Source: Marinobacterium sp.
Lineage (GTDB): Bacteria; Pseudomonadota; Gammaproteobacteria; Pseudomonadales; Balneatricaceae
Assembly (NCBI GenBank): GCA_003250495.1
Contig: QKGH01000237.1
Location: 1 to 43,639, forward strand
Length of the DNA: 43,639 nt
Direction: 5' to 3'
Below, piece by piece: positions 1-7,216 of this stretch. Below the pieces are notes generated by a model, which was not told the DNA's origin, made no database searches, and saw nothing but the letters and a program-made list of their open reading frames with translations. Position 1 is the stretch's first letter, and the number at the start of each line of letters is the position of its first letter. Made by a program: the position numbers and the translations under genes.

Positions 1-159
1 ATCCTCGAAGCGACGCTGCTCGATACCATGTATCAATTGCCGTCGATGCAGGGGGTTAGCAAGGTGGTCATCGATGAGGGGGTTATCGAGGGAACCTCGG
101 AACCGATCCTGATCTATGAAAACCAGCAGGAACCGGCCAAGGCTGCACCGCAGGACTGA
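1..159 (+). CDS. clpX: ClpX C-terminal end (partial, 5' end outside window)
   Basis: Frame 1 is open from the first base to a TGA at 157-159 and encodes 52 residues. The stretch [11 protein letters not shown] followed by KVVIDEGVI and ILIYEN matches the end of the C-terminal small domain of ClpX, the hexameric AAA+ unfoldase that feeds substrates to ClpP. The short Glu/Pro/Ala-rich tail ([11 protein letters not shown]) is the usual unconserved end. The ATPase core lies outside the window. A terminator follows directly and the next gene points the other way, so lon, a common downstream neighbour of clpX, is not here. Confidence 0.85.
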   Translation: MLEATLLDTMYQLPSMQGVSKVVIDEGVIEGTSEPILIYENQQEPAKAAPQD

Positions 160-174
160 TGCGGCTGGGCAATT

Positions 175-203
175 AAAAAGGCGACCCATGGGGTCGCCTT
201 TTT
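175..203. terminator. Bidirectional rho-independent terminator
   Basis: A perfect inverted repeat (AAAAAGGCGACCC, loop ATG, GGGTCGCCTTTTT) lies 15 bp after the clpX stop and 26 bp before the 3' end of the converging HDOD gene. The A-tract and T-tract allow termination from both sides. Confidence 0.9.
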
Positions 204-228
204 AGTCTCTAATCGGGGGCCGTCCCCG

Positions 229-1446
229 TTATTCGTACATCGCCTGCATCGATTCCTTGGCCCACTTCAGGCTGTCGCGATAGGCGCGGTCATACAGGGC
301 GGCATCGAAATCGCTGGGCAGCTTCTCCCATTCGCCGGTCTCGTAGGCGTTGACCTGATTCAGCACCGTGCCGATGTTGCCCTGGTGGTCGAGAATCGCG
401 GCCTTGATATCCTCCCCCAGTGGCACCTGCTCCAGCATCGTGGCCTGATCGATGTCCAGCATCACATGCAGTCCCGACATCATGCCGGCCATGAAGTAGG
501 AGGGGGGATTGCTCAGTTTCGAGCCCTCCGCCACCAGTTCGCACATCCGGCCGCGGATCAGCAGGATGCGTGACAGCTCCTCCGGCTTGTCCTTGTGGCT
601 GGTCATCGCAATCAGCGTCGCCCATTTGCGGACCTGATCGATCCCGAGCAGCACCACCGCCTCGGCAACCGACTCGACCTTGCGCACCAGCGAATAGGCG
701 GCCGAGTTGACGATACGCAACAGCTTGTAAGTGAGCACCGGGTCGCGGATGATCATCTCTTCGAGCTTTTCCGGTTTCGCGTTGGGTTTCTGCAGCTCCT
801 GGATCAGTTGCATCAGGGCGACCTGGTTGGTGCCGACCCGGCGCCCCTTGATCACTTTCGGGCGGCTGAGGAAGGAGCCCTCGAACAGCTTGAAGCCGGC
901 GTCGATGCACAGCTCCAGTTGCGCGACGCTCTGGATATTGCTGGCCAGTGGGGTAAGGCGGTGTTTGAGGATGGCGGAGCCCTGTTGGCGTAACTCGTCG
1001 TCCGACATCAGGCTGACGTCGATCTTGACGATCTTGGCGGTTTTCAGCAGCGGTTGCAGTTCCGGTGTGAAGCGGCCCATTTCGACCGTTACCCGATACC
1101 CCTCGGCGCCCAGGCGTTCAATCGCCTGGCGCAGCTCGGCCGGGGTGCCGGCGGCGGCGCTCAGCTGAATGACGATCTGCTTGGAGGGGAGCGTCGGCAT
1201 ATTGCCGCTGTTGACCATCTCCAGCGGCAGGCTCAGAAAGGCGGGAACCCGTTTGATCTCGCCCTGGTCGCAGATACTGGTATAGGCGTTTAGCAGTACT
1301 TCGGAGCTGGAGTCGGAATCGGGTGCCAGCATCTGCAGGTCGCTATCGGCATGGTAGCGAAGCTCGTAGGCGATGACCCGCTGCTGGCCGTCGAAAATCG
1401 GCTGCCGGACGACCAGTACCTGAGCGGGATCGAGTTCGTTGTACAT
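229..1446 (-). CDS. EAL-like/HDOD signalling protein (YuxH type)
   Basis: The protein has 405 residues. The N-terminal part (about 1-200) has the EAL-fold opening seen in this family (RQPIFD, then AYELRYH), but the metal-binding and catalytic residues of an active cyclic-di-GMP phosphodiesterase are not evident, so it is probably an enzymatically dead domain. From about residue 205 an HDOD domain follows (IRDPVLTYKLLRIVNSAAY, then VVLLGIDQVRKW). Proteins of this architecture are thought to act as signalling scaffolds in motility, chemotaxis or cyclic-di-GMP networks. The ATG at 1446 is the only reasonable start. The gene stands alone between a bidirectional terminator and a divergent ylqF. 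The target process cannot be read from the context. Confidence 0.85.
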   Translation of the reverse strand: MYNELDPAQVLVVRQPIFDGQQRVIAYELRYHADSDLQMLAPDSDSSSEVLLNAYTSICDQGEIKRVPAFLSLPLEMVNSGNMPTLPSKQIVIQLSAAAGTPAELRQAIERLGAEGYRVTVEMGRFTPELQPLLKTAKIVKIDVSLMSDDELRQQGSAILKHRLTPLASNIQSVAQLELCIDAGFKLFEGSFLSRPKVIKGRRVGTNQVALMQLIQELQKPNAKPEKLEEMIIRDPVLTYKLLRIVNSAAYSLVRKVESVAEAVVLLGIDQVRKWATLIAMTSHKDKPEELSRILLIRGRMCELVAEGSKLSNPPSYFMAGMMSGLHVMLDIDQATMLEQVPLGEDIKAAILDHQGNIGTVLNQVNAYETGEWEKLPSDFDAALYDRAYRDSLKWAKESMQAMYE

Positions 1447-1594
1447 TGCCGCTTGTCCTTATGGTTATCTCCGGGCGCTATTCTAGCGGTTTAGCTGCCG
1501 GGAGGGCACTGACCCGGTGCTGCGTTTGGCAATCCGGGTGTGGTAGTGCGGGCTTCAGAGTATACTATGCGGCCGCAAAAATGAGGGTAAACAG

Positions 1595-2521
1595 ATGACG
1601 CAGATAAACTGGTTTCCCGGCCATATGCACAAGGCGCGTAAAGAGATCGCCGAGGTCATGGACGAGGTCGACGTGGTGATCGAGGTTCTCGATGCGCGCC
1701 TGCCGTACTCCAGTGAGAACCCCCTGGTCGAGCGTCTGCGCAAGGGTAAACCGGTTATCAAGGTGTTGAACAAGGCCGATCTCGCCGATCCGGCGCGTAC
1801 CGCGCAATGGCTGGACTATTTCAATGCCCAGGAGGGGATCAGCGCCTTCGCCCTCGATACCAGCCAGAAGAAGCAGGTACAGAAGATTCCCCAGTGGTGT
1901 AAGGATGCGGTACCGGCGCGCAGCCGGGCGGGGCGTCCGGTGCGGGCGATGATCATGGGCATTCCGAATGTCGGTAAGTCCACGTTGATCAATGCCCTGT
2001 TGGGGCGCAAGATCGCTAAGGTCGGTAACGAGCCGGCGGTCACGCGCAGCCAGAAGCGGTACAGCGTGCATAACGGCATGGCGCTGTCGGATACCCCCGG
2101 TATCCTGTGGCCGAAAATCGACGATATCGATTCGGGCTACCGTCTGGCGGCCAGCGGGGCGATCAAGGATACGGCGATTGAGCATCAGCTGGTTGCCGCC
2201 TTTGCCGCCAATTTTATGTTGGGCGACTACCCGCAGCGCTTGCTGGAGCGTTACAAGCTAAGCGATTTGCCCGCAGGGGCCGAGGCGCTGCTTGACCAGA
2301 TCGGCCGTAAACGCGGCTGTCTGCGTCCCGGTGGCGTGGTGGATCTGCACAAGGCGGCGGAGATTTTGCTGACCGAGCTGCGCAGTGGCAAGCTGGGGCC
2401 GCTGACGTTCGAAACGGTAGCGGAGTGGGAACGAAAACGTGCCGAAGCCGCGCTAGCGGCACAGGCCGAGTTGGAACGAGCGGCGCTGGAAGCCTCCAGT
2501 GGGGAGAGTAAAGAGAAATGA
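1595..2521 (+). CDS. ylqF: Ribosome biogenesis GTPase YlqF/RbgA
   Basis: This 308-residue protein is a circularly permuted GTPase. The G4 motif NKAD (about 59-62) comes before the P-loop GIPNVGKST (about 122-130) and the G3 motif DTPG (about 166-169). The N-terminal INWFPGHMHKA is the hallmark of YlqF/RbgA, which acts in late maturation of the large ribosomal subunit. The C-terminal region ends in a charged Ala/Glu-rich helix. The ATG at 1595 follows GAGGGTAAACAG, a usable ribosome-binding site. A TATACT hexamer at 1561-1566 could be the -10 box, with no convincing -35. The stop overlaps the start of the next gene (ATGA), suggesting translational coupling. Confidence 0.93.
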   Translation: MTQINWFPGHMHKARKEIAEVMDEVDVVIEVLDARLPYSSENPLVERLRKGKPVIKVLNKADLADPARTAQWLDYFNAQEGISAFALDTSQKKQVQKIPQWCKDAVPARSRAGRPVRAMIMGIPNVGKSTLINALLGRKIAKVGNEPAVTRSQKRYSVHNGMALSDTPGILWPKIDDIDSGYRLAASGAIKDTAIEHQLVAAFAANFMLGDYPQRLLERYKLSDLPAGAEALLDQIGRKRGCLRPGGVVDLHKAAEILLTELRSGKLGPLTFETVAEWERKRAEAALAAQAELERAALEASSGESKEK

Positions 2522-2802
2522 CCCGTCTTAAGAAACAACGCCGCATGGCGAACAAGATCGTGCTGGACAAAACGCCGAAGAAGCAGGAGCGTCTGGCCGA
2601 TCCGGACAGTTACGAGAGCCGTAAACAGCGTGCACTCGGCAAGCGCAAGAAACACGCGTCGGTTTATGAAAAGGCGCGGGCCACACAGAGCCGCGAGCAG
2701 CGCGATGAGGAGGCCGGGCGTCGCGGGACGCGACACGGCGGGCCGCTGGCCGCCAAGATCAGGGAGTTGAACAAGACCAAACAGGCAGCGGACGAAAGTT
2801 GA
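2518..2802 (+). CDS. Small highly basic protein of unknown function, coupled to ylqF
   Basis: This 94-residue protein starts inside the last codons of ylqF (ATGA overlap), so its translation is probably coupled. It is dense in Lys and Arg (opening TRLKKQRRMANKIV, later KQRALGKRKKHASVY and RRGTRHGG), with many Gln and Glu, no hydrophobic segment and no cysteine. It is probably largely helical or disordered. I do not recognise the family. Strong positive charge and pairing with a 50S assembly GTPase make RNA or ribosome association a reasonable guess, but only a guess. The reading frame and overlap make it very likely to be a real gene. Confidence 0.7.
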   Translation: MTRLKKQRRMANKIVLDKTPKKQERLADPDSYESRKQRALGKRKKHASVYEKARATQSREQRDEEAGRRGTRHGGPLAAKIRELNKTKQAADES

Positions 2803-2859
2803 CCGCGTCCTGACTCTCTCCTAGCTTTACCGACAAAAGCGGAGCGGTGGGAGACGGAC

Positions 2860-3129
2860 ATGGGGCATGCACCTGTGCGCCGGGCAGGGACGAAACCGGT
2901 GCGAGTAGAACTAAAACAAGGGGAGGTCTATGTCTGGTGTGCCTGCGGTCGTTCGGCCACCCAGCCGTTCTGCGATGGCAGCCATCAGGGCACGGGCATA
3001 GATCCACTGGTGTTCGAAGCCGAGCGGGATGGCTCGGTACTGCTGTGCCAATGCAAACAGACCCGGACGCCGCCGCTCTGCGATGGCAGCCACAGAACCT
3101 TGTCCAAGGTTGACGACGAGGTGTCTTGA
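2860..3129 (+). CDS. Double CDGSH-type iron-sulfur protein
   Basis: The protein has 89 residues with two complete CDGSH motifs: C27-x-C29-x8-C38-D-G-S-H42 and C63-x-C65-x8-C74-D-G-S-H78. Each is expected to bind one [2Fe-2S] cluster with three Cys and one His ligand. Such mitoNEET-like small proteins probably act in electron transfer or iron-sulfur sensing, and the bacterial role is not well defined. There is no membrane anchor, unlike the eukaryotic homologues. The ATG at 2860 follows GGGAGACGGAC. It sits between the ylqF pair and a HAD phosphatase on the same strand and may share their transcript. Confidence 0.88.
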   Translation: MGHAPVRRAGTKPVRVELKQGEVYVWCACGRSATQPFCDGSHQGTGIDPLVFEAERDGSVLLCQCKQTRTPPLCDGSHRTLSKVDDEVS

Positions 3130-3150
3130 TCAACTCGAAAGGTGGGTTCG

Positions 3151-3933
3151 ATGCAGATAGAGGGAATACTGTTCGATCTCGACGGCGTGTTCTATATCGA
3201 TGACGCGCTGATTCCCGGAGCCGCCGAGACGCTGCGGTTCATCAAACACTCCGGCCTGCCTTACCGTTTCATCACCAATACCTCGACCCTTCCACCGGAG
3301 GCTGTGGCGGCCAAGCTGCGGCGTCTGGGGCTGGCGGTGGATAGCGCGCATATCTTCAGCGCGATCAGCGCGACGGAACAGTGGTTGAAGAGGCTGGAGG
3401 TCGAGCGCGTTGCGCTGTTGCTGGCAGAGCCGCTCCGTGAGCGCTTTGCGCGGGATTTTACCCTGGATGAGGTGGCGCCGGAGGCGGTCGTGATCGGCGA
3501 TATCGGTGCGCGCTGGGACTACGCCTTACTGAATCGGGTATTCAACTGGCTGATGCAGGGCGCGCGCTTGCTGTGCGTGCACCGCAATCGCTTCTGGCAG
3601 ACTGGGAACGGTCTGCAGCTGGATATAGGCGCATTCGTGGCGGGGCTGGAATATGCCGCGGGAGTCGAGGCGGTGGTGGCTGGAAAGCCTTCGCGACTGT
3701 TTTTCGACTCGGCCTGCCAGGCCTTGGGGCTGCCCGCCGAGCGGGTCGCGGTGGTCGGTGACGATATCGAGTCGGATATCGGCGGCGCCCAGGGCTGTGG
3801 CTGCCTGGGGGTGTTGGTGCGGAGCGGCAAGTACCGCGCCGAGTTCGTCGCGCGTTCGGCGATCCGCCCGGATGCCGAGATTGACTCGATCGCCGATCTG
3901 CCGGCCCTGCTGACGGGCAGGGCCGGGCGCTGA
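3151..3933 (+). CDS. HAD-superfamily hydrolase, subfamily IIA
   Basis: This is a 260-residue HAD phosphatase. It shows motif I DLDGVF (nucleophile D9, general acid D11), motif II around TNTST, the motif III lysine in AGKPS, and motif IV VGDDIESDIGG. The arrangement fits the IIA group with a C2 cap, in the LHPP/HDHD2-like branch often named TIGR01458. The substrate is unknown. I chose the ATG at 3151 because AGGTGGG sits just upstream. An in-frame GTG at 3142 would add three residues but overlaps that ribosome-binding site. The gene ends tail to tail with the DUF2892 gene, only 2 bp apart. Confidence 0.85.
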   Translation: MQIEGILFDLDGVFYIDDALIPGAAETLRFIKHSGLPYRFITNTSTLPPEAVAAKLRRLGLAVDSAHIFSAISATEQWLKRLEVERVALLLAEPLRERFARDFTLDEVAPEAVVIGDIGARWDYALLNRVFNWLMQGARLLCVHRNRFWQTGNGLQLDIGAFVAGLEYAAGVEAVVAGKPSRLFFDSACQALGLPAERVAVVGDDIESDIGGAQGCGCLGVLVRSGKYRAEFVARSAIRPDAEIDSIADLPALLTGRAGR

Positions 3934-3935
3934 AC

Positions 3936-4121
3936 TCAGGATTTCTTGGTGCAGACCCCGATCAGCGTATACAGCGGGCACCAGCCAACGAGTCCGGTGG
4001 CCAGCGGGATGACCCCGATCCAGCCCCACACCGGTAGGGCGCCTGCCAGGGTCGCCGCGATCAGCGCCAGGCCGACGACAATCCTCAAGATACGGTCGAT
4101 ACCACCTACATTTGCTTTCAT
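3936..4121 (-). CDS. DUF2892 (YgaP-like) small inner-membrane protein
   Basis: This 61-residue protein begins MKANVGGIDRILRI, the signature of the DUF2892 family. Two hydrophobic segments follow (VVGLALIAATLAGALPV and GWIGVIPLATGLVG), then a WCPLYTLIGVCTKK end with two cysteines. It probably forms a membrane hairpin. In other proteins this domain is fused to rhodanese (YgaP). The start was set by a perfect AGGAGG nine bases upstream, and longer upstream frames lack such a site. The gene lies downstream of the Crp/Fnr-type regulator on the same strand, and two palindromes occupy the gap, so regulation by that protein is likely. Confidence 0.82.
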   Translation of the reverse strand: MKANVGGIDRILRIVVGLALIAATLAGALPVWGWIGVIPLATGLVGWCPLYTLIGVCTKKS

Positions 4122-4154
4122 CTGCACGTTCCTCCTTAGCTGCTGTGCCATATC

Positions 4155-4189
4155 TGCACTGTAGTGCATAGCGGCCTTCACTTCAGTGA
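4155..4189 (-). promoter_or_regulatory. Tandem CACT-N2-AGTG palindromes (candidate operators)
   Basis: Two perfect inverted repeats lie in the 73-bp gap between the Crp/Fnr-type regulator and the DUF2892 gene: TGCACT-GT-AGTGCA at 4155-4168 and TCACT-TC-AGTGA at 4178-4189. They share the core CACT-N2-AGTG and their centres are 22 bp apart, about two helical turns. This layout suits cooperative binding of two dimers. The core is unlike the FNR box (TTGAT-N4-ATCAA). Assignment to the adjacent regulator is inference. Confidence 0.55.
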
Positions 4190-4194
4190 CAAAA

Positions 4195-4857
4195 TCACCT
4201 ATCGGCCAGATTTTGCAGCTGGGCGGCATCGAGTATCTCGATCCGTCCGCGACTCAGGGACAGGTAGCCCAGGCGTTCGAACTCCTTCAGCGTGCGGCTG
4301 ATCACCTCCCGGGCGGTGCCGAGTTCGCGCGCCAACTCCTGGTGGGTCAGCAGCAGCGTGGCGCTCTGCTGGGCATGCTGAGACAGCAGTGCCGCCAAGC
4401 GGCGGTCGACGCGGCCGAAGGAGATGGCGTCGATCAGCTGCAATAACTCGCTCAGGCGTTGGGCGTAGTTGTCGAACACAAAGCGGCGCAGCTCGGCGCT
4501 GTCGTCGAGGGCGTCATAAAAGGCATCGGCGGGGATGACGACCGCACGCACCGCGGTTTCGGTCAGCGCTTCCGCCTGGTAGGGGATGTCGCCCAGCAGG
4601 CAGGCGGTGGTCAGGATGCAGGACTGTCCCTCTTCGACGCGGTAGAGCAGGATCTCGCGCCCGGATTCGGACAGCTTCTGTACCCGCACCGAGCCCGCGA
4701 GCACCAGAATGAACTGGCGGCAACGGTCGCCCAGGTGAAACACCGGGGTCTGGGCGGGCAGTTCCACCGTCTTGGCACGGGCCAGGGCGATGCGCCAGCC
4801 TGGGGAGTCGATCTCTGCCAGTGTGGGGAAACTTGTCAGCCAGTCGGTAGGGGTCAT
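4195..4857 (-). CDS. Crp/Fnr-family transcriptional regulator
   Basis: The protein has 220 residues with an N-terminal cyclic-nucleotide-binding-like domain (about 15-130, including FHLGDRCRQFILVLAGSVRV) and a C-terminal winged helix (LTHQELARELGTAREVISRTLKEFERLGYL, about 170-205). The recognition helix TAREVISRTLKEF differs from the E-SVSR pattern of true FNR. The N-terminal FNR iron-sulfur cysteine cluster is absent, so oxygen sensing through such a cluster is unlikely. The ligand is unknown. It is followed by the small DUF2892 gene, a pairing seen in other proteobacteria, with two palindromic sites between them. The ATG at 4857 gives a normal family length. Confidence 0.88.
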   Translation of the reverse strand: MTPTDWLTSFPTLAEIDSPGWRIALARAKTVELPAQTPVFHLGDRCRQFILVLAGSVRVQKLSESGREILLYRVEEGQSCILTTACLLGDIPYQAEALTETAVRAVVIPADAFYDALDDSAELRRFVFDNYAQRLSELLQLIDAISFGRVDRRLAALLSQHAQQSATLLLTHQELARELGTAREVISRTLKEFERLGYLSLSRGRIEILDAAQLQNLADR

Positions 4858-4908
4858 CGGGGTGCACGTCTCGCTAGGGTGTGCGGACTATAGCAGGCGG
4901 ATGGGCAA

Positions 4909-4940
4909 ATAAAAAAGCTCCGGCCTTGTGGGCCAGAGCT
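4909..4940 (-). terminator. Rho-independent terminator of aceA
   Basis: Read on the minus strand, AGCTCTGGCC, a short loop, GGCCGGAGCT and a T6 run form a hairpin with one mismatched pair. A second strong hairpin (CTGGCCCG/CGGGCCAG with extended arms, 4977-5010) lies between the aceA stop and this terminator and may stabilise the mRNA 3' end. Confidence 0.8.
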
Positions 4941-5018
4941 CAACCAACGGCGGGGTGATTGGGTAAGCACCCCTTAAGTGCTGGCCCGACTGGGGGACGG
5001 GCCAGGCACTCGTCGATA

Positions 5019-6614
5019 TCAACCGAACTGGTTCATCGTGTTGTCTTTACCGGAAGCCTTCAGCGCCGCGTCACCGGAGAAGTACTCTTTGTGATCGTCG
5101 CCCATGTCGGAACCGGCCATGTTCTGGTGCTTGACGCAGGCGATGCTCTGGCGGATCTCCTTGCGCTGTACGCCGGCCACGTAGCCCAGCATGCCGGCTT
5201 CGCCGAAGTACTCTTTGGCCAGGTTGTCGGTAGACAGGGCCGCAGTGTGGTAGGTCGGCAGCGTGATCAGGTGGTGGAAGATACCGGCTTCGCGGGCGGC
5301 GTCACGCTGGAAGCTCTGGATACGACGATCCGCTTCGACCGCCAGGTCGCTGTCATCGTATTCAGCGCTCATCAGGGCTGCACGATCGTAGGCGGAAACA
5401 TCTTTGCCCTCGGCGGTCCAGGCATCGAACACCTGCTGACGGAAGTTCAGGGTCCAGTTGAAGGACGGGCTGTTGTTGTAAACCAGCTTGGCATTCGGGA
5501 TCTCTTCGCGGATGCGGTCAACCATGCCCTTGATCTGGCCGATGTGCGGTTTCTCGGTTTCGATCCACAGCAGGTCGGCGCCGTTCTGCAGCGAGGTGAT
5601 GCAGTCCAGTACACAACGGTCTTCGCCGGAGCCCTTACGGAACTGGAACAGGCCGGAAGCCAGGCGCTTCGGACGCATCAGCTTGCCGTCGCGGTTGATC
5701 AGCACATCGCCGTTCTTGACGTCGCCGATGGACACTTCATCGCAATCCAGGAAGGCGTTGTATTTGTCGCCCAGGTCGCCGGCGGCGTTGGTGACGGCGA
5801 TCTGTTTGGTCAGGCCGGCACCCAGGGAGTCGGTACGGGCAACGATGACACCGTCGTCGACACCCAGCTCAAGGAAGGCGTAGCGTACGGCACGGATCTT
5901 GGCCAGGAAGTCGGCGTGCGGAACGGTGACCTTGCCATCCTGGTGACCGCACTGCTTCTCGTCGGAAACCTGGTTCTCGATCTGGATGCAGCAGGCACCG
6001 GCTTCGATCATCCTCTTGGCCAGCAGGTAGGTGGCCTCTTCGTTACCGAAACCGGCATCGATATCGGCGATGATCGGCACGACGTGGGTCTGGAAGTTGT
6101 CGATCTTGCTCTGTGCGGCAGCTTCCTTGGCGTTGTCGCCGGCTTCGCGGGCGGCATCCAGTTCGCGGAACAGGCCGCCCAGTTCGCGGGCATCGGCCTG
6201 GCGCAGGAAGGTGTACAGCTCTTCGATCAGGCTCGGCACGGCCGTTTTTTCGTGCATGGACTGGTCAGGCAGCGGACCGAATTCGGAGCGCAGCGCGGCG
6301 ATCATCCAGCCGGACAGGTACAGGTAGCGCTTGTCGGTGGTGCCGAAGTGCTTCTTGATCGCGATCAGTTTCTGCTGACCGATGAAGCCGTGCCAGCAGC
6401 CCAGGGACTGGGTGTACTGGGCGCTGTCAGCGTCGTATTCGGCCATGTCCTGGCGCATGATTTTGGCAGTGTAACGTGCGATATCCAGACCGGTTTTGAA
6501 GCGGTTCTGCAGACGCATGCGGGCTGCGTATTCAGGGTTGATCGCTTCCCAGGCGCTGCCGTTCTGGGCGCGTACGGTAGCAAGTGCGTCGATCTCGTTT
6601 TTGTAAGTTGACAT
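5019..6614 (-). CDS. aceA: Isocitrate lyase
   Basis: This 531-residue protein is the longer isocitrate lyase type found in Pseudomonas and Acinetobacter. It cleaves isocitrate to glyoxylate and succinate, the first step of the glyoxylate shunt needed for growth on acetate, ethanol or fatty acids. The catalytic-loop signature is KQCGH (220-224, catalytic Cys 222) in place of the KKCGH of E. coli, which is normal for this type. ADIDAGFGNEEATY (183-196) holds metal and substrate ligands. The start MSTYKNEIDA has GAGGAAAAGCC before it; an open frame further upstream lacks conservation. The gene is monocistronic with its own terminator. Malate synthase is not in the window. Two palindromes upstream suggest carbon-source control. 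Confidence 0.96.
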   Translation of the reverse strand: MSTYKNEIDALATVRAQNGSAWEAINPEYAARMRLQNRFKTGLDIARYTAKIMRQDMAEYDADSAQYTQSLGCWHGFIGQQKLIAIKKHFGTTDKRYLYLSGWMIAALRSEFGPLPDQSMHEKTAVPSLIEELYTFLRQADARELGGLFRELDAAREAGDNAKEAAAQSKIDNFQTHVVPIIADIDAGFGNEEATYLLAKRMIEAGACCIQIENQVSDEKQCGHQDGKVTVPHADFLAKIRAVRYAFLELGVDDGVIVARTDSLGAGLTKQIAVTNAAGDLGDKYNAFLDCDEVSIGDVKNGDVLINRDGKLMRPKRLASGLFQFRKGSGEDRCVLDCITSLQNGADLLWIETEKPHIGQIKGMVDRIREEIPNAKLVYNNSPSFNWTLNFRQQVFDAWTAEGKDVSAYDRAALMSAEYDDSDLAVEADRRIQSFQRDAAREAGIFHHLITLPTYHTAALSTDNLAKEYFGEAGMLGYVAGVQRKEIRQSIACVKHQNMAGSDMGDDHKEYFSGDAALKASGKDNTMNQFG

Positions 6615-6762
6615 GGCTTTTCCTCTACAGTTTGAGCTGTCGGGTAACTCGTGTATTGGGGTGATAACCAGTTCGCCAGCCGGTGCGCGGCGGCGTTGTG
6701 AGGCGAATGATGTGGGCAACGACCTGGGGTGTCAAAGCCGTTTTGTGCATAGCAGCAAAGGA

Positions 6763-6811
6763 TGTATCAGGACTACAAAACGGAATTCACGTGGACTGTA
6801 GTTTTACTACC
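6763..6811 (-). promoter_or_regulatory. Two RccR-like palindromic sites upstream of aceA
   Basis: The sites are TGTATC-AGG-ACTACA (6763-6777) and TGTAGT-TTT-ACTACC (6797-6811), with centres 34 bp apart. The second differs at one base from the palindrome TGTAGT-N3-ACTACA, which I recall as the site of the Pseudomonas RpiR-type regulator RccR. RccR responds to KDPG and controls aceA among other genes. Both lie 150-200 bp upstream of the aceA start. The regulator gene is not in the window, so the assignment is by motif only. Confidence 0.55.
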
Positions 6812-7044
6812 CTGGGGTTTTTATGCTGCGCTGCAAAATAAGTAGATGTTGTGCGGGTTGGAGTATCTATTTCTTTGGTATGAAAGACTTTTGTCGAAGA
6901 GGAAAAAAACGCAATTTACATAAACTTATTTTTATTAAAAATTAGATATTTATTCCTATATATTCTAAAAATATAAAACTACAAAACCGACATCTGCACC
7001 TCGTGACCCGCGCTTCAAGGCTAGAAGCTAAGACTAACGTCGAC

Positions 7045-7066
7045 AGGCGGTCAATAGGCGGTCAAT
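7045..7066. repeat. Tandem 11-bp direct repeat
   Basis: AGGCGGTCAAT occurs twice back to back (7045-7055 and 7056-7066). The period is close to one helical turn. It may be a simple slippage duplication or a pair of protein half-sites; nothing else supports either view. Confidence 0.7.
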
Positions 7067-7216
7067 AGATGGGCCGTGTCAAGCGCATGGGGCCAACCGG
7101 AGCGGGCCTGACGAAGGCTGAATAAGCGGGATATCGGGGGTATTGGGGGAAGCGATGGCGTCGCGTTGAACGCCATCGTGTGGGCGCGCTAACGAGGAGG
7201 TGTTAGCGACGCTACG

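Larger units (their letters stand above)
6615..7216. other. 602-bp intergenic region upstream of aceA
   Basis: No convincing gene is present. On the aceA side it carries two TGTAGT-N3-ACTACA-like palindromes (6763-6811). A strongly AT-rich patch covers about 6890-6990, with a lone ACTACA half-site at 6978-6983. A tandem 11-bp repeat lies at 7045-7066. Two hairpins without T-runs (7153-7178 and 7187-7208) sit just after the roxA stop and may be its transcript end. Confidence 0.6.

Noticed and set aside
4190-4857. FNR-type oxygen-sensing role for the Crp/Fnr protein
   Set aside because: The N-terminal cysteine cluster is missing and no TTGAT-N4-ATCAA box is present nearby.
4959-6611. Long plus-strand open frame of about 550 codons opposite aceA
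   Set aside because: It lies wholly antisense to a clear isocitrate lyase, shows no recognisable family, and such frames are common shadows in GC-rich genes.
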